Shown piece by piece: positions 1-10,559 of a stretch of DNA of 64,000 nucleotides. A model generated the notes under the pieces. The model was not told the DNA's origin. It saw only the letters and a list, made by a program, of their open reading frames with translations, and did not search any database. Each line of letters starts with the position of its first letter. Within the stretch, counting starts at the first letter, position 1. Both the position numbers and the translations under genes were made by a program. Source of the DNA: Vandiemenella viatica (Eukaryota; Arthropoda; Insecta; Orthoptera; Morabidae); assembly GCA_031002005.1 (NCBI GenBank), contig CM061921.1:177328935-177392934 (forward strand). The letters are read 5' to 3'.

Positions 1-212
1 CTTCAAGAATTTCAAAACCTCACTTGAGATTTCCGTTGACCCTCCCCCCCCTCGCCCTTGGTGAGGTTTCGTGAGATTTCGCCAGCCCCCCACACTATTT
101 CACCTCGCGTAATTAAAGGACGCCCCCGACTTGCTGGGCGAAACCTCTGCCGTTCCCGTAGTGTCTTAACGTGACTATCATTCCATCATTTTGTAATTAG
201 GATTCTATGCTA

Positions 213-298
213 ACCTGTAACTAGCCGCAGCGGTCGAGGCTTTTAAAACCACATGGATGGCTTTCGGGGGAACCCGGGTTTGATTCCCGCTGGCGACA
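213..298 (+). mobile_element. tRNA-derived SINE head or tRNA pseudogene
   Basis: An A-box-like stretch TAGCCGCAGCGG at 222-233 and a B-box-like GGTTTGATTCC at 277-287 are about 55 bases apart, as in RNA polymerase III internal promoters. The flanking acceptor strands do not pair well, so this is not a functional tRNA gene. It is most likely a degraded SINE 5' head. Confidence 0.4.
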
Positions 299-1104
299 TA
301 TGGATCCAGCCATCTTTCAGTATATGAATGCCAGAACAGATCCGGCCTTCCTGATCCTTATTCATAGTTTTAACTCGGCTTTAATGATCCCTCTGCCTAC
401 AAGTTCTAATAAAAAAGATGAAATAGAATTACAATATGATGAGATGGGCAAAAAAAGGAATAGCCGCGAGTGCAATGAATATGGCAGGCGAGAGAAATTA
501 AAATTTGAGATAGACTTACTTCCTCTAGGAATGAGCATATTTAAGGAGTGAGATTTATAATTAATAAGATCATTGAAACGTGAACTACCATAAAAATGTC
601 AGCGAATGAAATTATGGATGAGAGTAGAAACAATGTTTAGGTCGTTAATGTTAGCGTATTCGTACGAGCGTTTCAAGAAGACAATCATGAACTATAGAAA
701 ACATTCAGTGAAATTTTAAGGCTTATTTGAAAAAAGTAAAAGGAAGATAGGTTCAAGGTTAGAAATTTGTAAAAATATAAACTAATGTAGCAGAGACATT
801 ATTCAATATTCATTATTCAATAGGGGATTACCAAATGTTATCGACTGCCTTAAAAAGTGTTTTTTTTTTCCCTCAACCTCACTTCCAGGTTCATTAGATG
901 ATCGTAAAAGATAGATTGTGTCATAAAATTTCGTTTCATCATCCATCAGATGCTGTGACAAAAGTAGAACACATTTTTTTCTGGAACAATTAAAGTACGT
1001 TTGTGTTTTGAAAAAGCAAAAATAAAATAAATTGTACAGAAAAAGAGTACGTTTATTTTATTATGTCTGAATACATATTTTGCATTACTTCTAATTTTGT
1101 CTGA

Positions 1105-1175
1105 TGTCTAAGATGGGTACGGCATGTGATTTGCGTACAGGTCTCCGGTTCAAATCCCGGTCTCGGTTGCAATTT
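1105..1175 (+). mobile_element. tRNA-like SINE fragment (B box only clear)
   Basis: GGTTCAAATCC at 1147-1157 lies in a perfect small stem (CCGG...CCGG) like a tRNA T-arm. The upstream half is only loosely tRNA-like and no complete cloverleaf is possible. Probably a SINE remnant. Confidence 0.3.
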
Positions 1176-1622
1176 ATGCCTTAAAATTGATCTTTACTTC
1201 TGGCAAAACTTTGATTTCTTAATGCGGTCTGTATTTAAACCAAAATATATAATGATCTCATTCTTTACTAACGATAAATATCGAGTGAATCTAAAGCAAC
1301 CTCAGACAAAACAAACATGTCAAGTGTGAAGAGACTGAAGTTTATCATGTCATCGTGGTTGTGTTAAGAAACACAAAAAAATTTCAATCCAGTGTAGTGT
1401 GCCAAAGACTTAATTGCGGGTTGTTAAGAAACTGTTTTTGTACGGAAGAGATCAAACAGTGAGTTGATAACGCGAGTCAGCTAAGAAAAAATGCGCAAGT
1501 CAGCTAAGAAAAAAATGCTTTTTAATGTACTTTATTACTTTCGCAGGTGAAAATACATTTCTACTCTTTCATTTCGCTGCCGCGATATGGTTAAACACGA
1601 ATGCACAAATGACTCAAGACAA

Positions 1623-1657
1623 TTTTTTTAACTGCTTAACGTCTCTTTAGAGACGGG
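1623..1657 (-). mobile_element. 35-bp severely 5'-truncated SINE-1 insertion with 12-bp TSD
   Basis: On the plus strand a T run is followed by CTGCTTAACGTCTCT and TTTAGAGACGGG, the reversed 3' end of the SINE at 12627-12871. It is flanked by the direct repeat GACTCAAGACAA at 1611-1622 and 1658-1669, the mark of target-primed insertion. Only the last ~35 bases of the SINE were inserted, with an internal loss relative to the longer copy. Confidence 0.7.
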
Positions 1658-1875
1658 GACTCAAGACAAGCGCGTTCGGTCACATAAAGCAAAATTATTT
1701 GGTCGGTGAAAGAAGTCAGCAGGATTTGGTGGAGTTCGGCCGAGTAGGACGGTAATAGTGTAATCCGAATCCATATTGTTGCGTACCTTTGTATTTTTTT
1801 TTTTTGGCCGATATTGGCCATACTCGGCAGAGTGAACAATCGGCCGAAGTCGGCTCCAGTGTAAACATACCCTTA

Positions 1876-2757
1876 AGGTTGCCATACACGATCGCTCCAT
1901 TTGGATGTCATCCGTATGGATGACATTCATGCGGATGACATCCAAAAGCGTAGCACATATACCATCATTCCATCACTCCAGTCAGCCGCGACAATGAAAA
2001 ACTAGGCAAAGCAAACAATAGGTTGTCAATTTGCTATACAACAATCAAGTTATGCCAAGTACTAAATAAAAGAGCATGAATTAATTATAAAGGATATTCA
2101 AACAATCGATTACTGAATAAAAATGCTGAGAATTAAATAAACGTCCAAAAAAGTGCGAAGTTATGAAATATAAGTTCTGTGATATTGAGCTATTGCCACA
2201 TTTATTTGTATTTTGTCATGGTAGTCAGGATTGGAGATCCTACAAGCATGGTAAGTCTTTATACTTCTCAATAATCTCCAGCACAAAGTCTTATTGAGAC
2301 ATTATTTTAAAAAATTATATCGTTCTAATTGTTACTTAATAATATATAAAACTGTATTATTTTCAATTCTACATTCAAAATAATATTTAACTAGTAGCAT
2401 AACAAATGTTTCTATAGCAGATTCAAAACAAAAAAGAAATGGTATAATGTTGCATAGTCCACCCAAGGCACTGATGTCTACACAGTGGTCGGCGACAGAA
2501 TGAGAACTCTTTAGACCGCGGTTTCTCCATACACGAGCCGACTGGAGTGACGGCTTGATGTCGCTCCACGTGGTTTTCCCCACACACCGTCAGTCAGCTT
2601 GGTGGCATGATCGACGAAACTGATGGATATTGGACTGACCGGATATCCAAATAATCCTGTCAGTCCACATCATCCACGTCAATTTCCCCACAGACGACAC
2701 GATAATGGAGTGGCGTCGCTCCATTTGGAAGGATGGAGAGAACGTGTATGGCCACCT
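1876..2757. mobile_element. Harbinger-like MITE with TTA target duplication
   Basis: Left end AGGTTGCCATACACG and right end CGTGTATGGCCACCT are inverted repeats (one mismatch in 15). They are flanked by TTA at 1873-1875 and 2758-2760. A GCTCCATTTGGA motif recurs near both ends, and a palindrome around the mirrored GATGTCATCC motifs occupies 1903-1943. No transposase-like frame is visible within the 882 bp. A 3-bp TTA/TAA duplication is typical of PIF/Harbinger elements; assignment to the superfamily is inference from that. Confidence 0.65.
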
Positions 2758-3489
2758 TTAGTGAGCTAGACACCCAAGCTTTCCTTGTAACTACTTCCGT
2801 GCGCTAGAGCAGTGTGATAAACAATTTTGTTTACTGTTAAACTGTGAATATCGGTCAGTAAGCAATCTAAAACGTTTGTTTAAGAGAGAGTGCATATCTC
2901 GCCATCATGGAGGGGGGCGAGTATGAAGAAGGTGGCATACAGCCACAAACCGATAAAACCTTGCCAGGCAACATGTAAAGTTTCAACCCGTGAAACGGAC
3001 GTTTTATAGCAGCAACCACTAATTTACCCGATAGCACCGATAAGAATGGATCAGAAATGTACCAAGTTAACATTTACATTTGAGATAGAAGGGTTTTTAT
3101 CATTGATCAAATAATTATAGGAAACGACACTTTGAAGTCGGAAGGAGCATGAATACTCTCGCAACCCGACGCCGCAAGTAACAGAATATTACGGAAGCCG
3201 ACTGCAATTTGCCTATGTTAATAGACACAGGGCGCTTTCTAGGCGGAGCACACGAATCACAGTGGTCGCGATATCGCTAAATGTATATTACTACCTAAAA
3301 GCACGGCATTGTGGTGGCTCGTAAAGTTTTGTTATAAAAAATATTATATACAATTAAAGAAATTACTGTCGTCAGTATCCGTGATTTTGGTTTGTTGAAA
3401 AAGAAATTAGGCACATTTATAATAAGACGCAATCTTTAAATATTTAAAATATCAATTTATTTTATTTGTTTTTAATCAGATACAAAATT

Positions 3490-3760
3490 TCTTATTCCTG
3501 TTTTATACGTTTTAGTTGTTTTAATATTACTAATTCTGTCATAAGAAAAGCTTCTATTTAATGCTAGTCTTTCTGAAGTTTTTAATCCCTATAACCCAAC
3601 ATATGTTAAAACAAAAGTAGTTTATTTTTCTCCAATATGTATAGCAACTTTATTTAAGTTAAATCTTGAGCTTTATGAATTGTGATTGCGGAAGCTAATT
3701 TATGTTCAATTTCACGTCTAGACGAACAGTAGTTTTTTCAAAACGTTTAACACAAAAATC
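3490..3760 (-). pseudogene. PIF1-like helicase C-terminal relic (mobile-element type)
   Basis: Reading the minus strand from about 3735 gives REIEHKLASAITIHKAQDLT, matching the helicase motif (AxAITIHKSQGxTL) of PIF1/Helitron helicases. After a one-base frame change it continues LNKVAIHIGEK, TTFVLTYVGL, then LKTSERLALNRSFSYDRIS, which parallels the conserved DKVVIDxG...GLTYVALSRVKT...FSYDRI tail of the family. Stops and the frame shift show it is dead. It could derive from a Helitron or another transposon carrying a PIF1 helicase; I cannot tell which. No N-terminal ATPase motif was recognised upstream. Confidence 0.65.
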
Positions 3761-4699
3761 TAAAAATTTTCGGCCAATGTCGCTTGCCCTAATAAGATCA
3801 GTGAAAGATTCTGACTTACAAAGTTTGTTGACACATACGTCCCGATCGGAAAAATTTTAATGCGACGTAATTGATGAATGATATTATATCGGTTTTCCAG
3901 CGCAGGAATAGTAATGTCAGCATTGCACACGCTTTCATTAGGTATGAATTCATTGTGAGAAATATTTCTTCGTTTTTACGGTCCGAAAAGGAAAGTTTGA
4001 ATTAATATTTAAGGTAATTATGTACAATCCGTATTTATTTTCATAGCAACATTTTCGTATCTTACTTCTATCTTAAAGGAAAATTCGATTGATCAAAAGA
4101 ATTAATTTTTCTTTCTCAAAAAAATCTTTATTTACTTAAAGCGATGCAAACCTTACAGTGAAATTATTGTTAACCGTTTTAAACACCTTTTAACTGAAGG
4201 ATTACGTATGTTTCTTACAGTGTGGAGAACGTTCACCTGAAAAAAAAAAAAAAATCAAAGAATTGAATTCTAGACTGCATATCCAATCCGCGTCATAAAA
4301 AGCTAACTTAGTCCACAACCCGAAGGTTGGTTCGATTGCTCAAAAAGTTATGAGCAGCAGTGGCAGATAAAGATGGAAGCCACTGTGTTTGCATTACAAA
4401 AAGTCAGTAGAATTGTCTGAAATCTGAATAGTTACCAAAATATTGCACGCATATAACACAGAAACTGCTCCTCTTAAAGAACATCTCCAAATAAAAATAA
4501 TCAGCTGTCGTCTCTTACCTCGATCCGAATCGTTTCGTAAAACTCGAATATCTTGCTCACAACTCATCATTCCAATCCATCAAAAAGCTATGACATACAA
4601 TCTTATAGCAATAATACAGAATAACGCCTCTTCTTCCACATTAAAGCACGCAGTTGACTGGCTGTGGTTGATTGTAGAACATTTTTAAATAGTTGTACT

Positions 4700-4860
4700 C
4701 CAGCAAGGACCTGGGGCAAGTAACGGGAAGGCCCTTTTGAAGGAAGCATCCCGGCATTTGCCTGGAGTGATTTGGCGAAACCATGGAAAACCCAAATCTG
4801 GATGCCAGGACGGGGATTCGTACCCGCATCAGCCAGAATGCGAGGCCAGAGCGTTAACCA
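4700..4860 (-). mobile_element. SINE-1 copy (degraded)
   Basis: Same family as 12627-12871. The plus strand shows the body signature CTTTTGAAGGAAGCATCCCG, then GAGTGATTTGG, CCCAAATCTGGATGCC, and the reversed B box region GGGGATTCGTACCCGC and GCGAGGCCAGAGCGTTAACC. The element therefore lies on the minus strand with its tRNA-like head at the high-coordinate end. The 3' tail is missing. Confidence 0.75.
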
Positions 4861-5251
4861 ACTTGGAATTCGTGATGAGAGGGGAACAATACAGAAAATT
4901 ACAGAATATTTTTATGAAGATATGGCCATGAAAACAGATTTCTTTGAGTCACTTCCCCGACAGAAACTGGTCGATATCAGAGGCTCGGCGATCTGGGAGA
5001 GCCATTACCTTAGAAATGTAGACAGTATTGTTGAAGCGGATTCTGGGTGATTCCATTGCATAGTAAGACCTCTCGTTTTACTAAACATTTTATGGTTCTT
5101 GTGTTTGGCTTCATTAAAATATCGACCTGCATGCATTTTTTGTTTGTTTCAGTTACGTGGAAACATATTTCTCCCGTTAAACAGTTCTCAAAATCTCCAT
5201 GTAGAATGTGGTTTAATTTTGACTGTCATTAAGCTGTGCATAGTTTAGCAT

Positions 5252-5752
5252 TAAAATTATACAGTTATTTAAATAACCGATTTATGGAGGCAGCGGGATT
5301 TCTTTGTATAATTACAAAACCGCTGCATCTACATTTATATAAGTCACAATTTTTTTTTTCTTTTTTTTTTACAAAGAACATTCAGCAGCCACATATCATC
5401 CATCATTAGTACAAAAATTAATATCTCTCTTTCTGGAACATAAGTTCATTTTCTCTGAATAGTTCAGTTTGCGGCAACGTTATTTTCGAATAAATTTTGA
5501 AGCGTACCGATTAGGTGTACCTTCCTTTTATTCTTTAATTTTGATTTTTATTAAACTTTATATACTCTGTCAGTAAAATTATATAGTTATTTAAATAACT
5601 GATTAAGGGAAGAAGCGGATTTTTTTGTATAATTGTAAAAGCGATGCATCTACATTTACACAAGTCACAGATTTATTTACAAAAAACATTCAACGACCAT
5701 AGATAATCTTTAATACAAAAAATTAAATGAATATTTCACTTTCTGGGGAATA
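5252..5752. repeat. Two diverged direct repeats of ~180-200 bp
   Basis: Copy 1 at about 5252-5450 and copy 2 at about 5575-5752 share ordered blocks: AAATTATACAGTTATTTAAATA, a GCGGATTT-like stretch, TTTGTATAATT, GCATCTACATTTA, AAGTCACA, ACATTCA and a CTTTCTGG end. Copy 1 carries extra T runs at 5350-5371. Origin unknown; a local duplication or the ends of a degraded element are both possible. Confidence 0.55.
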
Positions 5753-5935
5753 AGTGACTGTGGAAGGATATCCAGTCATAAAATATTCTTGGTGTGCAAG
5801 TAATTTTTGCTTCTATGATTTACGTCATTCATCATTTCTGTATTTCTCAAAGGAAAATAAATAATTTGGAGACTTTGTTTCAAAACAAATTTGAAATGAT
5901 ATAAAATTAAATAGCAATTTAAAAAAAAATACAAA

Positions 5936-6030
5936 CAGAAAAAATATTTCGCGGGTGGTGGGATCGAAGTCAGGACCCCCCCCCCCCCACTCACCAATCC
6001 ACCACCTCAACACACAGGGCTAAACCAACG
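5936..6030 (-). mobile_element. tRNA-like SINE head with C13-14 tract
   Basis: On the minus strand the order is a GGTTTAGCC start, GGTGGTGGATTGG, a G run, then a B-box-like GACTTCGATCCC and CACCACCCGCG. This resembles a tRNA-derived SINE head rather than a working tRNA. The C run at 5977-5990 is a slippage-prone tract. Confidence 0.35.
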
Positions 6031-6340
6031 TTATTGAACGGAGGTCCACCAGACAGAACTGCTTTAGGGAGAGAAACCACAGGTGACGTACTATTTACCA
6101 GACTTGTTCGTTCTACGATAGTGATTTCCAAACTGAAGACCTCTCCTTGCCAGCATGCACGAATAAAAATAATTCTAATTTATTTGTTTTTTGAAAATAT
6201 AATGATTGATGGCACATCTAGAATTGACTTTGAATTAGTATGTCCAATTTCACGTCTTTAGATGCGGCAGTTTTTTCAAAAAGTGTACCACTAGGTGTAC
6301 ATAATCCGTCGCCTAGTGTAAAGCCGCGTACTCACTAGCG

Positions 6341-6790
6341 AGCTGTAACCGGTGCACGTTACTGTAACCAAATACGATAGCGTGTACGCGGCTCGCGAGC
6401 GTGGTGCGAGCGGAACGCGTTGCATTCGCAGCGAGCCAACATGAAACACATCCACATTCTGTAACTGTAACCGTTGCACGTTACTGTTACCGTGAACCAT
6501 AGTTGGTACGTGACTCGCGAGCGTGCCGCGAGCGGAACGCGTTGCATTCGCAGCGAGCCAACAAGTAACACATCCACATTCTGTAACTGTAACCGTTGCA
6601 CGTTACTGTTACCATGAACCATAGTGTGTACGTGGCTCGCGAGCGTGCCGCGAGCGGAACACGTTGCATTCGCAGTGAGCCAACAAGAAACACATCCACA
6701 TTCTGTAACTGTAACCGTTGCACGTTACTGTTACCGTGAACCATAGTGTGTACGTGGCTCGCGAGCGTGCCGCGTTGCATTCACAGAGAG
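6341..6790. repeat. Tandem 122-bp subterminal repeats of the Harbinger element (~3.7 copies)
   Basis: The marker GTAACTGTAACCGTTGCACG begins at 6461, 6583 and 6705, exactly 122 bases apart, and a diverged first copy starts near 6341. Each unit contains an inverted motif (GTAAC...GTAAC, CGTTGCAC, GTTAC...GTTAC) and a GCTCGCGAGC palindrome. Two further copies occur in the second unit at about 8128-8345. Such repeated inverted motifs near transposon ends are plausible transposase or MADF-protein binding sites (inference). Confidence 0.85.
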
Positions 6791-6900
6791 CCGAAGATTG
6801 TCGGTTTTTGCTGCGAATCAAAGGGAGCTGGCAGTGCGTTCGTGGACGTCGAGAGTTAGGTTGTTGCACGCGGCGAACCTATCAGTATGCTCAAGCGTCA

Positions 6901-7581
6901 TGAGTGAATGGACAGAAGATAAGTGTCTTCAGTTGATAGACACCTACAACGAAAGCTATGTCCTATGGTACCCCAAGGACAAGGATTACTACAAAAAACA
7001 TTTGAAAGAATACGCCTGGGCCAGAATTGGAGGTATTATAATTGAAACCGGAAAATTATTATTATTGATAATTAATGAACAAAATATTTTATTTTTAGGT
7101 TTAGGACCACAACGGTAACTAAAAAATTGACAGTGACGTTGTACTAAGTGAACCATTCAATAAAAATTTAAAACCAGATCCCAAATTACAAATGCTGAAA
7201 GAGGCTTTCGGGATACTGAAAAATGCAACAGATAAACCTGAAACAGAATACGGAACTACGGTCTTTCTTTGATTTTATACGTGAAAAAAAATGAAAAACT
7301 ATAGCAGGGAAACAAAAAATGCAATTCAAGATGAAATATTTCAGATAATTATGCGTGGTGATCACAGATATTACAACTCCATACAAAATTATCGTTATTA
7401 CTCCACTGCGCAAGCGCCACACCCTTCAGCTTCTTCCTCCCCTATAAATCGCGATATAACTCGCCCTTCCACTTCTTCCCCAAATCAAAACCAACAAATT
7501 CCTCTGCAGAACCTGCCATACTCCCCGTACAGCAACAATAGCGAGTGTTCATCAGGTATGAGTTTAACAAATTATATATGA
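6901..7581 (+). pseudogene. MADF-BESS protein of Harbinger unit 1
   Basis: Starts at MSEWTEDKCLQLIDTYNESY and continues with LWYPKDKDYYKKH and YAWARIGG, a MADF (Myb/SANT-like DNA-binding) N-terminus. A stop-rich, AT-rich gap ending TTTTTAG at about 7098 looks like a former intron. Past it the coding sense resumes as TTVTKKL-type sequence, then KLQMLKEAFGILKN and SRETKNAIQDEIFQIIMRG, followed by a Ser/Pro/Asn-rich tail with PYSPYSNNSE. The segment around residues EIFQIIMR resembles a BESS motif. Frame changes near 7130-7290 disable it. In PIF/Harbinger elements this accessory protein helps the transposase bind DNA. Confidence 0.65.
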
Positions 7582-7639
7582 ATTTTTTAAAAATAAATTA
7601 CATGATTATTTTTTACTATTGAATAAAGAATTAAATTGA

Positions 7640-7947
7640 TTTGTTCTTTAAACGCTCCTATCAGCGCCTGGCACACTTCAGGGACAACTGAGCTTATGGG
7701 TGGTTTGGAAATGCAAAACAAGTATTGTAAAAGAATCACCAGTAGCTAAGTATCTCAGCGTCATAGCTAATCTGTCCTGTACCGACACTGCTTCACGGAA
7801 CAAAGTGTTTCTTCGTTCTATTTTGGGCCCAATTATGTTTATTATATATTCGAAATCAGTTGGAGAGATTCTCGTAAAATTTTTGTAATAACCACTCATT
7901 TGTTGATTTCTTAAAAGAAGAATTAGATCACTTCTTTCTCGATACAT
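7640..7947 (-). pseudogene. HARBI1-like transposase N-terminal fragment, unit 1
   Basis: The minus strand reads MYRERSDLILLLRNQQMSGY, then NFTRISPTDFEYIINIIGPK, and RRNTLFREAVSVQDRLAMTL followed by RYLATGDSFT: the N-terminal region of HARBI1/PIF transposases. After a frame shift near 7700 it continues as VVPEVCQALIGAF and then ends, so the DDE nuclease is missing. Convergent with the MADF gene. Unit 2 is broken at the same place, showing that the deletion is older than the dimer. Confidence 0.75.
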
Positions 7948-8462
7948 TTCATGAATATGCCATCTTCATGGCCGTTTATAATCATCCAGTAAAGCATTTA
8001 CAAGTATGTATGCCGCACAAGTGAGAGACATTTCGTCCGACGTCACGGCGCTCCAAACGAACACTGCGGATAGAGTCGGCTTGTCGTTACGGTTACAGTG
8101 AGTGTATACAGCCGCGTACTCACTAGCGAGCTGTAACTGTAACCGTTGCACGTTACTGTTACCGAATACGATAGTTAGTACGTGGCTGGCGAGCCTGTCG
8201 GGGGCGGAACGCTTTGCATTCGCAGCGAGCCGACAAGAAACACGTCCACATTCTGTAACTGTAACCGTTGCACGTTACTGTTACCGTGAACTATAGTGAG
8301 TACGTGGCTCGCGAGCCTGCCGGGGGCGGAACGCGTTGCATTCCCAGCTAGCCGACGACTGTCGGTTTTTGCTGCGAATCAAAGGGTGCTCGCAGTGCGT
8401 TCGTGGACGCCGAGAGTGAAGGTTGTTGCACACTGCGAACCTACCAGTATCCTCAAGCGTCA

Positions 8463-9125
8463 TGAGTGAATGGACAGAAGATAAATGTCTTCAGCTGATA
8501 GAAGCCTATCACGAAAGCAGTGTCCTATGGAAACCCAAGGATTGGCAGCCTTAATTTTGCAAGGCTAAATAAACCATTAAAAAATAAAATTATTCCAATT
8601 ATTATTATTGATCATTAATAAACAAAAAAATTTATTTGTAGGTGGAGGACCTCAATGGTAACACAAAAACACAGTGACAGTGACATGCTCTACGTGAACC
8701 AATCAATAAAAAGCTAAAACCAGATCCGAAATTACAAATCCTGAATGAGGCTTTCGGAATACTGAAAAAATGCGGCAGATAAACCGAAAAAGGGTACGGA
8801 ACTACGGTCTTTCTTTGATTTTATACAAGAAAAATTTAAAAACTATACCAAGGAAATAAAAAATGCAATTCAACATGAAATATTTCAAATAATTATGCGT
8901 GCTCATCAAGGACATTATAACTCCATACAAAATTATGGTTATTACTCCACTACACAAGCTCCACACCCTTCAGCTTCTTCCTCCATTATAAATCCAGATG
9001 TAGCTTGCCCTTCCACTTCTTCACCAAATCAAAACCAACAAACTCCTCTACACAACCCGCCATACTCCCCGTACAGCAACAATAGCGAATATTCATCAGA
9101 TGTGAGTTTAGAAAATTACGTATGA
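8463..9125 (+). pseudogene. MADF-BESS protein of Harbinger unit 2 (decayed)
   Basis: Begins as in unit 1 (MSEWTEDKCLQLIEAYHESS, VLWKPKD), then stops almost at once at 8552-8554 after a deletion of the middle of the MADF domain. The BESS-side portion is preserved from about 8815 to 9125 (EIKNAIQHEIFQIIMRAHQG, then the Ser/Pro/Asn-rich tail with NPPYSPYSNNSE). Close similarity to unit 1 over the whole length shows common origin. Confidence 0.6.
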
Positions 9126-9189
9126 TTTTTTAAAAATAAATTACATTATTATTTTTTTTATTATTGAATAAAGGATTACCTTCATTTAT

Positions 9190-9500
9190 TCTTCCAGAGC
9201 TCCTATCGGTGCTTGGCACACTTCAGGGACAATTCAGCTTATGGCTTGTTTGGAAATGCGAGAAAGATATTGTAAACGTGTAAAAGAATCACTGGTAGCT
9301 AAGTATTTCTGCGTCACAGCTAATCAGTCTTGAACCGACACTGCTTCTCGGAACGAAGTGTTTCTTCGTTCTATCTTGGGTCCAATTATATTCATTAGAT
9401 ATTCAAAATCAGTTGAAGGGATTCTCGTGAAATTTTTCTAATGACCACTCATTTGTTGATTTCTTAAAAGAATAATTAGATCGCTTCTTTCTCAATTAAA
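9190..9500 (-). pseudogene. HARBI1-like transposase N-terminal fragment, unit 2
   Basis: Aligns base for base with the unit 1 fragment (shared blocks on the plus strand: GGCACACTTCAGGGACAA, AAAGAATCAC, CCGACACTGCTTC, ATTCTCGT, CCACTCATTTGTTGATTTCT). It carries extra stops and small insertions. The same 3' truncation as unit 1. Confidence 0.6.
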
Positions 9501-9663
9501 TATATGAATACGCCATCTTCGTGGTCGTTTATAATCATCCAGTAAAGCATATACAAGTAAGTATGCTGCACAAGCGAGAGACACTTCGTCCGACATCGCG
9601 GAGCTCCAAACGAACACTGCGGATAGAGTCGGCTTGTCGTTACGGTTACAGTGAGCGTACACA

Positions 9664-9835
9664 CTAGAACCCTGTAACAGTATCCATTTGCTTACAGTTA
9701 CAGCTCGCTAGTGAGTACGCTCAGTGAGGTGGCTCGGTGTTCGTCGCGAGCGAAGTTCGTTTCACGCGTGCACACTAGAACGTGGTTACTGTATCTGTTC
9801 GGTTACAGTTACAGCTCGCTAGTGAGTACCCGGCT
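9664..9835. repeat. Duplicated right end of the Harbinger element
   Basis: The block CACTAGAAC...GTTAC...GTTACAGCTCGCTAGTGAGTAC occurs twice, at about 9662-9717 and 9774-9828, separated by a GTCGCGAGC-containing spacer. The outer copy ends in CCGGCT next to the TAA duplication, so it is the true right end. The inner copy shows that terminal sequence was duplicated. Confidence 0.7.
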
Positions 9836-10559
9836 TAAGGGCTAGCTCCACTCGCCCTAACTAACTTGTGTCCGGCATCTGATGTCAGCCGAGTAAGGCA
9901 GGGCGGCGGCACGCAGAAGTCGTCCCTGCACAGTACTTTTTACGCCACAGCCCGGATAGGCGGTGTAAAAACTTTCACACGCGGCACAGTAGAGGCTACA
10001 CACTGCAGGCAGGGTCGTCCCGTTAGGCGCGACCGAGTGGTCCCACGGTTGGCGGAAGAACCCTCTGGCGAGCGGGCGCACGGCCGTACCCAACGATGTT
10101 CAGGCATTCCTCCGAGTCATCAATGTGGTCCTGGGCATGGAACATGCATTAGCAACGTGGGTCCGACGATTACCCACTATTCGCCCTCATTCAAATATCG
10201 AACAGCGCGAAACCTCCGGCGCTCCTAATCGCGGGAAGGGGAGTTGCGGGCGGAAGTCTGTTACACACGACCCATCTTAAGCCTGCGGGTATACTGGCGT
10301 CCCATACAAATGTGGTGAAAGCTACTAGCACAGTGTGTACCAGTTTTGCAGTGTGCGATGCGCTGGAAACACTACTAATGGACTATGCTGACGGTTCTAC
10401 ACTGCCCCAGAAACAGTGCAACAAAAGACCACGCCGAGAAGACTAAAGCGCATCAGGATTGGGAGAGGAGGTAAACAGTTCTAAGCCGCTACCAGCTCCA
10501 TCCTGCGCAAGCAATGTTCCCCGCACGCCCAGCTAGTTTGGTGAGTGAAGACATTAACG

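Larger units (their letters stand above)
6322..9835. mobile_element. PIF/Harbinger head-to-tail dimer with TAA target duplication
   Basis: The left end AGCCGCGTACTCACTAGCGA and the right end, whose complement is AGCCGGGTACTCACTAGCGA, form terminal inverted repeats. TAA lies directly outside at 6319-6321 and 9836-9838. Inside, a second left terminus occurs at about 8110, so two similar units are arranged head to tail: 6322-8109 and 8110-9835. Each unit has the same order: subterminal repeats, a MADF/BESS gene on plus, and the start of a HARBI1-like transposase on minus. Both lack the catalytic part of the transposase. The convergent pair of MADF/Myb-like protein and transposase is typical of PIF/Harbinger. 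Only the outer ends have a target duplication. Confidence 0.8.

Noticed and set aside
277..287. Real tRNA genes at B-box-like sites (also near 1147, 21660, 25760, 27090, 30430)
   Set aside because: No acceptor stem pairing or complete cloverleaf; most are followed by a conserved SINE body or flanked by target duplications.
6341..6790. CRISPR-like array
   Set aside because: The 122-bp units are repeated along their whole length with no unique spacers, and the setting is a eukaryotic transposon.
9866..10228. 120-codon plus-strand ORF in a GC-rich stretch
   Set aside because: Low-complexity basic translation without family resemblance, between the Harbinger element and the LINE; more likely LINE 5' UTR.
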